NCBI GenBank assembly: GCA_001414345.1
Contig: LLCB01000008.1
Coordinates: forward strand, 124,001 to 188,000
Direction: 5' to 3'
Origin: Hymenoscyphus infarciens
Lineage: Eukaryota > Ascomycota > Leotiomycetes > Helotiales > Helotiaceae
DNA: 64,000 bases
Shown: positions 11,786 through 24,366 of the stretch, in pieces
How positions within the stretch are numbered: position 1 is the stretch's first letter
How the letters are laid out: each line of letters opens with the position of its first letter
Made by a program: the position numbers and the translations under genes
Notes under the pieces: model-generated
The model's database searches: none
What the model saw: only the letters and a program-made list of their open reading frames with translations
Told to the model about the DNA's origin: nothing

Positions 11786-14700
11786 TATACTAGAATATAA
11801 GGAAGATACTAAAAGCTCTTAATATAGCTTTAAATTATAAAGAGAAATATAATATATTAGTAATCTAAGAACTAGTATAGAATAGCGTAAGAGACTCCTC
11901 TAGCTACTTCTTAAACTTAAGATATAATATAATCTAGTTAAATAAGATAGTAGTACTCTTTATATATAAAAGATACTTAAAAGCGAGCTAGACGTATACT
12001 ATAGATAAGAACTAGGTATATATAATAATAGAGGAGAGAGTAGATAAGATAATAGTCTACTTAGTTTATAACCTATAAATAAAGTAGATACTAATTAAGG
12101 ATATACTCTAGTAAGTAAGACTAAGAAGAGTACTTATAATAAGTAACTTAAATACTTACTACTCTTTATAAGATATATATAAGAGATATAATAAGAACGT
12201 AGACCTTATTCTTAAACTTATTATATTATAGGTACTAGAGAGAGATATACTTTATAATAAAGCTATATAGAGAAGAGAGAGCTCTTATAACTTTATAATT
12301 AACCTTATCTTCTTTATTAAGAATATAGTAATCTAGTAAAGGTTTCTAGACTTACTAGGAATAGACTATATAGCTTAACTTCTTATAATAAAAGTAAGAG
12401 AAGAGAAAAAGGTACTATAAGCGCTTAGATTTAGCTAGAGACTAATAAATAAGATCCTAGTTAAAGTAGAAGTCTCTTACTTAGAAGTACTTATAATCTA
12501 AAATATATAAGAACTTAAGAAAGTAGTATAGAGACTTATAAAAGACTTTTAAAGAATAGTAAAGGCTTTAATACTACTTTAGAAGCTAGATAGAGAGAGA
12601 GTATAGCTCTAGTAGAATATAGAGGTTAAAGAAGCGTTAAGAAAGGTAAGGAGATATAAAAGGACTTAGAAGGAGTACTAAATAAGAAGCTTAAAGTAGT
12701 AGCTTAATAACGCTTTTTAGAAACTCTAAATAGTAAGTAGAAAGGCGAAGACGAAGAACTAGAGAGAGGTACTAGTAGAGATAGTAAAGAATAAAAGGAA
12801 ACTCTAGATACTTAAAAAGTAGATATATTTTAAAGAATATATAAGACTAGAAGTACTAGTACTACTAATACTTATATTACTTAATAGAATAAAAGGCAAG
12901 ACTTACTAAGAGAAGGCTTATATCTTTATAGAAAAGTTCTTCCTAGAGTTAATAGCTAACTACTTAAACGTTCTTAATAAGAACTAGAATACTAAGAGCT
13001 TCTCTAGAAGGTACTTAATAAGCTAATATATAACTAAGAAGTATATTAAGATAGTTATAAGATTAGTATTATAAAAAGTGTTAGGATTTAATATACTAGT
13101 AAATAGCTTTTTAAAAGCTTATAATAAACTACTTTATAAAGTACTTACTATAATAGTAGAAGTAAGCTTCTATTTATAATACTTCTTATTCTACTTCTAC
13201 TATATAAAAGTAGTAGTACTAAGAAAACTAGGTAAAATAACTAAGGAGTAGAGTAAAGTAGAGGCCTACTAGCTAATAGTACTACTCTTAATTATAAGTA
13301 AGATTCTTAAAAAAGTAATAGTATAAAGGCTTATATAGCTTATAGAGGAAATAGTAATACTACTAAGGCTATAGATAAGTAACTAGAAGTATTAAAATAT
13401 AGAGCTAGTAATTAGAATAGTAATAAAGAGTATATATATAGTATAAGAAAATAAGAGCTATATATTCTTAGTTTAACTAGATATAGTAGAAGCTTTTAAC
13501 TAAGTAGACTATATATAGCTACTTTATATATTAAGAGAGAAGGAGGTTCTATAGTAGATAGTAATATAAATAGAGAGCTTTCTCTTTAGATAAAGAGTTA
13601 TACTATTCTTTAATAGATAATTAATAAATAAAAGAGACTTTAAATAAGATATCTTATAAGAATTAGTATTATTACTAATACTATTTATTCTCTTTACTTT
13701 AATATTATATAAAGACTTAGTAAGAATTAATAAGCTTATTATAGTAGGCTTTATAAATAATATAAATCTACTTATAATATTAAAAAGTATAGTAGTAAAT
13801 TATAGAATACTTAAGATAGTCTAAGGAGTATATAATAAGTAAGTAAATAAGTAAGAGATAGCTTTTAGCTTAGAAAAGATAGTACTTATATACTTTATAA
13901 GAATAAGAGTACTATAGAGAGAGACGGTCTAGTTTAAAGAGATAAGGCTTATACTAGTTAAATATATAAAGTTCTTAGAAGTAGAGCTTAATAGAAAACT
14001 AAACTAGAAAGTATACTAAGAAAGAGTCTAGAAGAAGCTTATAATATAGACTTTTATACTTATAAGGCTTACTAGAAAAACGTAAGAAGTTAACTACTAC
14101 TAAGTAAAGTAGATATATATAGTAGTAATAAGGAGTATAATAGTATATAAGGCGTTAGCGTAGTACTATACTATACTAAAAGAAGATAATATAAAGGGAA
14201 TAGTAAGAAGCTTCTCTATATAATAATTAGAATACTTATAAGTAGTAATAAGAACGTATAAAGCTACTTTAGTTTAGAACCTAGAAGTCGAAGTAGACTA
14301 TATACTAATTAACTTATATCTTAACTTATAAGTAGCTACTTTTAAGAGAAAGTTCTAAAGGTCTAAGCTAAGAGAACTAATCTAGAATATCTATAAATAT
14401 ATAGTAATATAGCTAAAAAGGAGAAGAAGAGATAGACTAACAAAGGTAAGAAAGGTAATACTATACTTATAAAAAGTAAAGTAGAAATAAGAAAGAGAGT
14501 AAAGAGTAAGAGGAGTAAGATTTAAGTATAATACTACGTTTATAGAATAGAAGAACTATCTAAAGACTTAAAAGAGAAGGACTTAAGAGAGAAACTTAAT
14601 ATAATATATAAAAGTGTTAGATAAAGTAGACCTAGATAAGTAAGAGCTATAAAAGGTCTATAAAAAGCTTACTAAGATAAAGAGCTTACTACTTATCTAA

Positions 14701-15330
14701 ATATAAATAGGAGTAATAAGACTAAACGCCTTCCTCTTTATAAAAAGAGTACTAAACTAGGTTATATTATAGTATATTTATATAAGTAGTAGAGAGATAG
14801 TAGAACACCTAGTCCTATTTTATTAAGATATTCTATAAGAAAGAGATATACTTATAAGAGTTCTAGAAAAGAGGATTAAGGATCTATAAGAGCTAAGAGA
14901 GGTACTAGTAGATAAGAAACTAGTATTAAAAGTAATTACTTAGCTATTTAGGCTAAAAAGACTCTAGAAGTATAAGCTAGTACTAGAATTATTTAAAGAG
15001 AGAGAGAAGAGTAAGAAAGAGGTAAAAGAAAGAGAGAAATAGAAGGAGAAAGCCGAGGTATATTAGAAGGTAAGACCTTAGCTCTAATAATTCTAAAGGT
15101 AAATATATCTCTTATATTACTAATATATATCTTAGTAGATTAAATATACTAATCTACTATATCTCTCTACTATATTACTAAGTTAGAGAGATAAGCTCTA
15201 AATAGATAGTAGTAGAAACTAAAGAAAAGGAGAATCGTACTTATAAGAAAGCTTAAAAGGTAAAGAAGAACGAGCTAAAAGGCTATATAAACTAGAATAG
15301 AAGATATACTACTTACTCTTAGAGCTCGGC

Positions 15331-16739
15331 CTATAGCCTACGTAGCGTAAGAATAATAAATAAATATAATAGATATTATTATTCGAAGTAGTAGATATTA
15401 ATATTATTATTAGGTTTTAAGTGTCTTAGATAGTATAAATTATCTTAGAGAGAGATAGAAAGTTAGTAGAAGATTAGTATTCGTAATCGACGCTTTCTAT
15501 CTTAAAAAGCGTTTATATTTTATTAAATCGATACTACTAGTCTTATATATAATAGGCGTTTAAGAGGTCTCTTAGAGAAAGGTAGAAGATTAGAAGTAGT
15601 AATTAGCGCTTTCTATCTTAAGAAGCGTTTATAGTATATTATCGAAGAGTATAGTAGAAGAGACTACGATCTAAGAAGAGAAGTCTACTAGTAATATCGA
15701 GTTTACTTTTATATAAGTATACTCGTAGTAGAAATATATAAAGTAACTAAGTATCTAATCTATACGTCTACTAATCAGTATTAGTATAACTTATAGTTAT
15801 AAAAGCGATATAAAAAGAGTTATATATTCGTTTATATATACTGAGTAAAGCTAGCTACGATGTCTACTTAAGTAGATTTTAAGTAAGAAGTATATATATC
15901 TACGTATACTAATCCGAATCGCTATTTACTCTTAAATATATATTAATAGTTCTAGCTAGTTAGTTATATTACTTTTAGATAGAAGACTACGTATTATAAG
16001 TAGATAGCTTAGTGTTTCTAGGTTTTTAGAGTATATACTAGAGTTAATCTATTTTTTTAGATATTTTTAGAGAGAATAGTAAGAAGATATTATAGAACTT
16101 TATAGCGTAGTAACTCGTAAGAGTATAGGCTTTTTTTAAAGAGAGTATTAGTTTCAATAGTATATATATATATAAGTATAAAAATAGAGAGAAGAGAAAA
16201 GAGAAGTAATTTTCTACGACTTAGTCTAGCTAATAGATAATAGAGAGATCTAGAGTAAGATTATATAGTTTTATATAAGATATTTAAGAGAGGTTAATTA
16301 GATTTAAGATAAATTATATATTATTTATTATTATCGAGTATTTAGTTATAAATATAGTTAATCTCGTTACTCTCTTTCTATATACTAATAACTAAGTTTT
16401 AGCTTCTAAGATTTAAGAGCTAAAGAATAGTTATAAATAAGCTAGTAAAAATCGAGTAAGCTAACTATTAAAATTTAGAGACTAAAAAGCGAGTCGTAGA
16501 TAAGCTAGAGAAATATAAGTAAGCTAATAAATATTAGATAAGCTAGTAAATACTAAGTACTAGTAAATATTAAGTAAACTAATAATCAAAGTTTAAAAGC
16601 TAAAAAGATAGTCGAAGTAAGCTAAAAAGATATAAGTAAGCTAAAAAATCTAATAATCTACTTAGTCGAGTAGTCTAAGCGTTATAGACTCGTACGTAAG
16701 TATTATCTAGTCTTAAAATATACTAAAATAGACGAATCT
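15331..16739. repeat. AT-rich repeat tract between LINE and LTR element 3
   Basis: No gene is visible. A partial direct repeat with a GCTTTCTATCTTAARAAGCG hairpin word occurs near 15500 and again near 15620. The dispersed repeat copy 2 lies at 15779-15950. Confidence 0.6.
15779..15950 (+). repeat. Dispersed repeat, copy 2
   Basis: Same unit and orientation as 537-713, differing by a handful of transitions. Flanks are unrelated. Confidence 0.65.
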
Positions 16740-16744
16740 TATAC

Positions 16745-17107
16745 TATAACGGTATACCGTCCTATATAGCCGATAGTACGTGGTATATGCCGTATATATT
16801 AGCTTTTAGTAGTTATTGTTTTATATTATCTAATTTAAGAAGATTACGTACGTCTATATGTCTATCTAGACTTTTAGACGTACTTTATAGAGTTCGAGCT
16901 TTTATATTAACTAACGTATATTATTATTTAGTTTTATACCTCTTTTATATTATCTAAAACCTCTTATATATAGCAGCCTACTTCTAGAGTTAGAAAAGGC
17001 TAGTTATTATTTTCTTCTATATTAGTACCTAATATCTATATATATTATTCTACTATACGTACTCCTATATACCTCTACTATAGTTATATATATTTCATAC
17101 TATTATA
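16745..17107 (+). repeat. 5' LTR of element copy 3
   Basis: Begins TATAACGGTATACCG and ends CTATTATA. It is the reverse-complement counterpart of the LTRs of copies 1 and 2. Confidence 0.83.
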
Positions 17108-18834
17108 TAAAAATAATAACTCTTCTTTACTAGTAATAGCTTTAATAATATCTCTTTTAAGCTTATTACTACTCTTTATTTAAAAGTTAATTTACTCTTA
17201 ATTTAGAATATTATAATAGTATTCTTAAATAGCTAAGTAATTAGAGACTACCTAGATAGCTAGTAATACTAGAGTTTAATATCTATATAAATAGCTAGTA
17301 AAAATCGTATTTTAGTATATATTAAAAGATTAGAATACGCTAAGTATTTCTAAGAGTCTTAATAACCCTAGGTTTAGTAAATAAGTTAACTTATAATAGT
17401 TATCTAGAAGGCTTCTAAATCTAATCTTACTCTCTCTCTCTCTCTAAATTAATATCTTTAAAATATTAAACCTAGTTCTATTATAAGGTGTTAAACGCCT
17501 TTCTAAAGCTACCTCTCTTTCTAAAAGCTGCCTAAATAGCACTCGTATACTAAGATCTAGAAGATCTTAATAAAATAATAGTTAAAGAGACTAGTAAGAC
17601 TTCTTAAATATAGACTAGATATAGTCGGTTATATAAGCTTTAGAAGTAGAGAATTAAGAAATAAGAAATTAGCTAGCTAAGCTAGAAAGACAGATAAGTA
17701 ATCTTATAATTTAAAGTTAATAAAATACTTTATCTCTAAACCTTCCTCGATCTAACTCTCTCCTACTTCTAAGCTTAAATTTATACCTCTTTTAGTTATA
17801 AGCAGCTACTTCTAATATCTTCTAATAACCCTCTTCTAAGGCTATCTCTCTTTTTAAAAGACTCTCTAAACCCTCTCTAATCTATAACTATATACTAAGA
17901 CCTAGAAGATCTTAATAAAATAATAAATAAGACTTCTTAAATATAGATAATATATAAATAAAATAGTAGTATAAAAATAAAAGATAAAATAATTAGTTAA
18001 ATAAGATAGATATAATTATAAGTAAACTATAAAGTTAATAACTTAAAAAACACTCCGTCTCTAAACCCTTACTAATCTAACCCTCTTTTAAACCTTTGTT
18101 TAAACTCTCCTTTGCTTTTTAAAGCCTACGTTTAAACCTCTTTTACTTATAAGCCTCTATCTCTAATAATGCCTTTCTACTACTTCTTAACCTTTGAATT
18201 AGATATAAATTAGTTAAAATACACTTTCTATTAGAATAAAAACTTAGAAGCAAGCTCTTAGCTAAGTTATTACTATTTCTCGACTAAATATTATCTAACT
18301 CTACTTTAAACTTCTTTTAAACCTCTACTAGTAAATATTTAAAAAGACTATAATTATAGACTAAGTCCTCGCTAGTATAAAGGTTAGAAGAGATAGAAGT
18401 TAAAAGAGAAGAAAGTAGAATTAGAAGAAGAATATACTAAAGAAACTTTTACTAACTTTAAAAGGTTACTTTTTAAGTATAACTATACTTAGAGAGATAC
18501 TAGAATTAGAAAGGTTCTTTTATATATAGAATAAAATAAGATTATACCTTAGCTCTAAAACACCTCTACTACTCTTAAGAGACGCTAGAATTACAACTTC
18601 GCTAAGATAGTAAATAATATTTTAGCTATAGATAAAGAGACCTACTAAAACGCTAAGTTATAAGATATTAGTACTATAGTTTAGAATACCTCTCTATCTA
18701 GCTCTAAACTCCCTATAATATAATAGCGAATCGTCCTCTACTTTAGAAGTAGAATTAGAATCAGAAGATAAATAAGTCCTTAAGTACTCTAAAGAGAATA
18801 AGGCAGCCTATAAGCCTAAGTAATACAGTCCTAC

Positions 18835-19260
18835 GACAGTACCGATAAATATCGTATCTGAAACTATACTCTTATTATTATTCCGAACTTTGGATAATAC
18901 GATAAACTTCGGTATTAAGTTCATTTAACTAGCTGAAACCCCTTCTTTTATTATTCTAAACTTTAGATAGTATTTTTAACTTTAGTAATAACTCTTTTAA
19001 CTAGCTGAAACTATCTCTTTTATCGTCTCTAGATACTCGGATAACAGATTATAACTTAGTAATAACTTCGCCTTTAACTAGCTGAAACCCTACTTCTTTT
19101 TATTATCTTAAACATTAGATAGTATTTTTAAATTTAGTAATAACTTCGTCTTTAGCTAGCCGAAACTACCGCTTTTATTATCTCTAGATACTTAGATAAG
19201 AATTTCAACTTCGATAACTTAGCTATAACTCCGCTTTTAACTAGCTGAAACTCTACTAAC
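18835..19260. repeat. Internal minisatellite, about 5 units (copy 3)
   Basis: Reverse-complement units with CTTTTAACTAGCTGAAACC and TTATTATCT words, about 80-85 bp apart, homologous to the arrays at 1850-2075 and 5630-6300. Confidence 0.68.
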
Positions 19261-20110
19261 TCTAATTAGAGTCTTATAGTCTTTATATTTTTTTCTTACT
19301 TTTATTACTTTCTTTTACTTCTAGCTAGGCTAGAAGTTCCTTTTTTTTATTTAAACTTTTTAAATTAGATATAAATTAGTTTGCTCTTAAAAGGATAGTA
19401 ACCTCTTAGCTAAGTTATTACTATTATCTATAATATTATTAACTTTTCTAACTTTATATTTTTAAATTCTTTAAATTAGATATAAATTAGTTAAAATACG
19501 CTCTTTATTAGAATAAAACTTAGAAGTAAGCTCTTAACTAAGTTATTACTATTTCTTAACTAAGTACTATATAACTCTACTTTAAACTTCTACTAACCTA
19601 AGTTTAGATAAACTTACTTTCTTTTATATCTAGTAGGCTAGTTGTTTTATTTGAATTTAAATTAGATACGAATCGGTATACTCTCGAAGTAAGCTCTTAA
19701 CTAAGTTATTACTATTACCTTTAACGTTATCTCTCAACTAAACGACCTCCGACTCTACTCTAAATTCACTTTTAACTTTTAAACTTTTAAACTTTTAAAC
19801 TTTAAACTTTCTTTAATCTACTAGATAGATTAGACTATACTCTTTTAGTAGACGCGAATACTTACTTTTAATATTAAAGGATTAGAAATAAAGTCTCTTT
19901 ATAAGTATTTATAAAATTAATTTAGAACTAATATCTTATCTCGCTTACGATATTATAATAAATAAAGAATCTTCGAACCCGAGTTAGCTACGATTTAGAC
20001 TCTAACTAACTTATAATAATATAATAAATATAATACTTATACTATTCTAATTTAGCCTTAAATAATAAGAGAGAGAAGACTTAAGATAAGTCTTTTTTAA
20101 GAGAGAGAGA

Positions 20111-20473
20111 TATAATAATATACTGTCTTATATAGCTGATAGTACGTAGTATATACCGTATATATTAGCTTTTAGTAGTTGTTATTTTATATTATCTAAT
20201 TTAAGAAGGTTATATACGTCTATACGTCTATCTAGACTTTTAGACGTACTTTATAGAGTTTAAGCTTTTATATTAGCTAACGTATATCGTTGTTTAGTTT
20301 TATATCTCTTTTATATTATCTAAAACCTCTTATATATAGCAGCCTACTCCTAGAGTTAGAAAAGGCTAGTTATTATTTTCTTCTATATTAGAGCCTAGTA
20401 TCTATATACGTTATTCTACTATACGCACTCCTATATGCCTCTACTATAGTTATATGTATTTCGTGCTATTATA
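20111..20473 (+). repeat. 3' LTR of element copy 3
   Basis: Same 363-bp length as the 5' LTR, beginning TATAATAATATACTG and ending GCTATTATA, followed by the TATAC duplication. Confidence 0.83.
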
Positions 20474-20478
20474 TATAC

Positions 20479-21864
20479 TTTTTATTAAATTCTTATTAAA
20501 TAACTATACTTTATTTTCTCTTATAAATATATCTACTAAATATATTAATACAAAAGGTTAATAACCTCTCTACTAAAAGACGAATCAGAAGCAAGTCCTA
20601 ATTACTTAGAGAACTATAATAATAGCCTCTTCTCTATTCTTAGATTAAATAGAGTTGCTTTATAAGAACGCTATTTTATCTAATATATCTATAACTATAT
20701 TAGGTACTAGACGAACTTAAATACGCGCGCGAGAGAATGCTAAGAAGATAATAGGAATAGCTTTATTATTTATATCTAACTAGTGTCTAGAGTCTGAAAT
20801 GTCTATAGTATTAAATTAGTATAGAGGTGATTTCTCAGCTAAGTATGCTCTACCCCGCTGTGACGCCTAGACTACCCGACCGAGTACCAACGTTCCTGGC
20901 AAGTAGGTTAGTAGATACAGAGAGGGCTTCATACTTAGACAACTTGGGTAGTTTGTTCTCTCTCTTGCTAACTGATATATAGGTTACCGAAGAAAAAAAT
21001 AGTCCTCAGCGTCCTTGCGAATGAATATATGCAGAATCTGGTTGTTGACCTCCCAGGAAACTTTGCAGACTTTGAACTGTAGATTTACAAGTATCATCAG
21101 ATTGATAATTATTAGTGTGTATGTCAACGCTGGAGTAATGAAAATCTCACTTTAGGTAGAATGAACTTAAGTTGCGGGAAGAGATATATATTTCAATTTA
21201 TCTAAAACAACCGCTCTCATCGGCAAGACCTCACCTAAAATGAAGTGGCCATCCATGGCCCATGAGGTCTTATCATGGACCACACAAAAGAAACAAGGAC
21301 ATGAAGTTTCAATCTTGAAAATGTGAAACGGAGTATACGAGAGAGGCCGAAGATGGAGATGTAAGGCATCAAGCAAACGGGACAATCCAAAAACAAATCA
21401 TGTATATCTCTTACCATCAAACCCTCTTTCTTCAAAGACCGAAATCTAGAGGACGGTCTGCAGGCAAGCAAACCTACCCTGTAAGAGGTAGATTTGTTGT
21501 TTCCTATAGGATGTTCGTTTACCTCGAAAATCGTAGGAAACCAATAAAGGGAGATTAACGAGGAGATAATATATCCATACCACAAAGGGTACTGTGCTGA
21601 GGGCAAGCTGTTTGGGGCCAGTTAGTAGGGACGTCCCTCCCAAAGCAAAGGTATTGTATAGCAAAAGCCACACTTCATGCAAGTGCATGGCTGCTTCGGG
21701 AGGACTCCCAAGGAATCATTTCACAGTAGACCAGACGTGCAAGCACGGGAGGATGTGAAATGGCCTTAAATGTTTTTGTCATTCCTATGTCTAGCACAAT
21801 GCGCCGGAACGCCTTGCCAGCATCCGTGTGCCCAGTATCATATCGAACATTCCGACCCAACCAT
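20479..21864. other. Transition from AT-rich block to gene island; no gene recognised
   Basis: Composition changes sharply near 20830-20870 from AT-rich repeat to ordinary sequence. Short open frames exist on the minus strand between 21235 and 21930, but they overlap one another, lack splice support and resemble no family I know. The part nearest 21864 is the probable 3' untranslated region of the L26 gene. Confidence 0.5.
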
Positions 21865-22415
21865 TTATGCCTTAGCCTTGAGCTTCTCCTTGATCTCTCT
21901 GCCAGTCTTGATGCGCTCCAGTATGCTCTCACGATCCTTGTCGAGCTTTAGCTTGGTGATGACGACCTTTGATGGGTGGATGCCGATTGGGACGGCTTGA
22001 CCGGAGGACTTGTCCTTGACGACACGCTCGATGTGGACGATGTACTTGAGACGGTAGACGGAAGTGATCTTTCCCTCACGACCCTTGTTGGAGCCTCTAA
22101 CAACGAGAACCTCATCGTCCTTTCGGATTGGGATGGAGCGGACCTGGAAAAGTTGTTAGAGGGGTCGTTTTTGCGATTCGCCAATAATACGTACGTTGTA
22201 CTTCTCACGGAGCTCCTTGCTGAGAGGGGCACTCATGATTGTGCGTCTGACGCTGGATGGCGCATCGTAATGAGCCTTGCGAGACTTTCTCCGGGAGGAG
22301 TGAAGGGCTTCAACTGCTGTTAGCTTTGCGCTTCAAATTGAGTCGCAGAATGAATTCGAGAGACTCGATGAAGGGGCAGATATTGCGAATACATACCACT
22401 GTTGATCTTGGTCAT
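21865..22415 (-). CDS. RPL26: 60S ribosomal protein L26 (uL24 family)
   Basis: Encodes a large-subunit ribosomal protein that binds near the nascent-peptide exit tunnel in the cytosolic ribosome. Three exons are read on the minus strand: 22397-22415, 22195-22313 and 21865-22143. Introns are 83 and 51 nt, with donors GTATGT and GTACGT and CTAAC branch points. The product is about 138 aa and starts MTKINS. It contains [19 protein letters not shown], then [19 protein letters not shown] and [20 protein letters not shown], which is the KOW-type core of L26. It ends KEKLKAKA. The tiny first exon (six codons plus one base) is typical of ribosomal protein genes. No defect is seen, and identification is firm. 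Confidence 0.93.
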
Positions 22416-24366
22416 CTTGACGGTGGTTGGATGAACGTGAAGATTTTGGTCGATTTTTTCGTTTGGCGTTGATCGAAGCAAAACGTGAACGACTTCTTGA
22501 AAATTAACTTCGTGGGCTTGGCAATTTCGCGCTAACAAGCGGGTCACATGCCAAGATCACGTGGTCACGGATAAAGAATTGACCCGGACCCGGACCAGTT
22601 CCTTTTCTACGTTGAGTCGAAAGGTCAAGACTTTAGTCTCGACTCACCGGTCAGCATTAAGAAGGTCTCCAACTGGACTCTGACCACACTCAGAGTATAA
22701 CGCCCATCCCCATATATACGATTTCTTGTCGTCGAAATCGAATCGCGGGGGGTAAATGAGCGTCTCGGAAGTTCAACAGCTGAGGTCGCCATTTTGCGGC
22801 CATGAAAATTCGGGAACTTGCGATCATGTTTCGAGTCACTTGAAAAGGTCTGTCTTCGTGTTTTAATTGCTCTCTCGAACCTCAGTGTCGATCGAGACTT
22901 GCTTGTTCGACGCAGGGGTACTTGAGTGCTGGGTAGTCCTGGTTCTTCCAGCCCAGAATAGCCCATGGGAGCTGCACCATTACGAGTGAAGTGTATACTC
23001 TTCGTCGACTCGGGCCTTGTCATTGAGAGCATTCTCCTAAAGAACCTACAAAGCACGAATGTGAATTTTGAAAATTCTAGGTTGTTGGTGTTCGAGATCC
23101 CAACGGATTATCTTCTCCGTTTGATACGTCTTTCATATTTCATATTTCGAATTGTCAGTCGAAAAGGTTGTTTCTTTGCCTGATTGAATCTTGCAAAATT
23201 GGTTGGTTGGAGTTTGCTGGAAGCACAGCATCATGGAGCAATGATACCTTGAGATTGAAGGGGTTGATGGACCAAGAGTCATCCTCCTGCAGTGGAATGG
23301 TGCTACATGCACCGCAGGTTGCGACTCAGTGGTGGTAACTGCCTGACCCGCCAAATAGCAAGAATTGACACTTCATATGTCGCGCAAAAAGATCATTGTG
23401 CTTCAATCTTGGGACCAATTTGCCTGACTTCTGCTGTGGAATCTTTGAATCTCCAGAAACCCCTCAATATGGTCACCACGCCCGAATATTTGCTTCATCG
23501 TTTTTTTAATTGGGATATAACTAATTGCTGACAGGACCGGGCCGGCCCTTGACCATTTGTTGTGGTAAAGCAACGATAGTCGACATTTTTCTTGCCTTCG
23601 CTTAGTTCTGAAAGCTAGAGGTTTGGGTGATGTATGAGCATCTTCTCAATTCTCGTTATTGCAACCCATGACTGAAGCTCTTCACTCAACATCCATCCTG
23701 GTTGACTCGTTTGTTACAGTTCGAGGCAACGACACTCACCACAGCCATAGATTGGCTGTGTGACTTTTCTCGAAATGCATCTTACATTGCCGAGGATCTT
23801 GACTTCCCCTGCTCATCTATTATTATAACTACTACATCCCCTTTTCGGCAATGAGAAATAGAGCCCTTACGTACGCATACGTTATATGCACATCTCATAC
23901 AACTCTTCAGAACAAAACTACCAATGAGAACTGAAGGGCTTCCTTTTTTGGGCCAAAACCTCTGTGGCAAGAACAGCGAGTGAAGAACGTTGATTCATAT
24001 TGAGCGGCAATCCCGTTCGATCAAGTCAGACGACAGGTATGCTTCCTTGTTGTGCCTTCAATTGGTCTACAATGAGTCTTAGTGGCAAGTACTACAAATT
24101 TACATCTCTCATCCATTCTTGATAGCAAATCGGAGATTTCTTAAGGTTGATCTCCTGAGACCCATAGCAAAGACCTTCTCAACTACTCCCTTTAGATATG
24201 AACTCAATTGAAAGTTTTTCCTCAAATCCCTCAATATTCATTCATACGTCTTCTTGTCCATAAAAGAATGCTTCCCACATCGTTCATCTTGAAATGTTCC
24301 AAGAACCTCATCGAATCCAGTCAAGACAACAAGAAACAATCTTCCCCTTCTCCCTCTATTGTCACG
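22416..24366. other. Intergenic region, no gene recognised
   Basis: About 1.95 kb upstream of L26 with ordinary base composition. A 143-codon minus-strand frame at 22625-23056 is rich in Ser/Arg, has no recognisable motif and probably lies in promoter or leader sequence. The region near 22540-22620 with GGACCCGGACCCGGACC is the proximal L26 promoter. I see nothing else to annotate. Confidence 0.5.

Larger units (their letters stand above)
8880..15330 (+). mobile_element. Tad/LINE-type non-LTR retrotransposon, RIP-killed, interrupted
   Basis: Plus-strand coding remnants lie in consistent frames broken mainly by TAA/TAG where CAA/CAG is expected. At 9795-10030 there are Gag-like zinc-knuckle remnants with C-x2-C-x4-H-x4-C spacing if C-to-T and G-to-A changes are undone. 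Beyond the inserted transposon, 11800-12200 shows apurinic-type endonuclease words (ILVI-stop-EP, and SNLNT where GDLNT is usual). At 13640-13770 there are reverse transcriptase words, including LILFILFTLILY and VGFINNINLL in place of the FVDD-type core. At 14700-14850 there is a C-terminal HLVLFY block typical of these ORF2 proteins. ORF1 precedes and ORF2 follows the Tc1 insertion. No functional protein can be made. The 5' and 3' ends are approximate. Confidence 0.8.
16745..20473 (+). mobile_element. Non-autonomous LTR retrotransposon, copy 3
   Basis: Third complete copy, in the opposite orientation to copies 1 and 2. LTRs at 16745-17107 and 20111-20473 (363 bp each) are flanked by a perfect TATAC duplication (16740-16744 and 20474-20478). 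A degraded polypurine tract (AAGAGAGAGAGA, near 20098-20110) precedes the right LTR, confirming plus orientation. The 3.0-kb interior carries about five minisatellite units. It is heavily RIP-mutated and I see no protein-coding capacity. Confidence 0.87.

Noticed and set aside
21235..21930. Overlapping minus-strand frames downstream of L26
   Set aside because: Several mutually overlapping frames, none with a recognisable domain.
22625..23056. 143-codon minus-strand frame upstream of L26
   Set aside because: Ser/Arg-rich composition without motif or splice support, in the promoter of a ribosomal protein gene.
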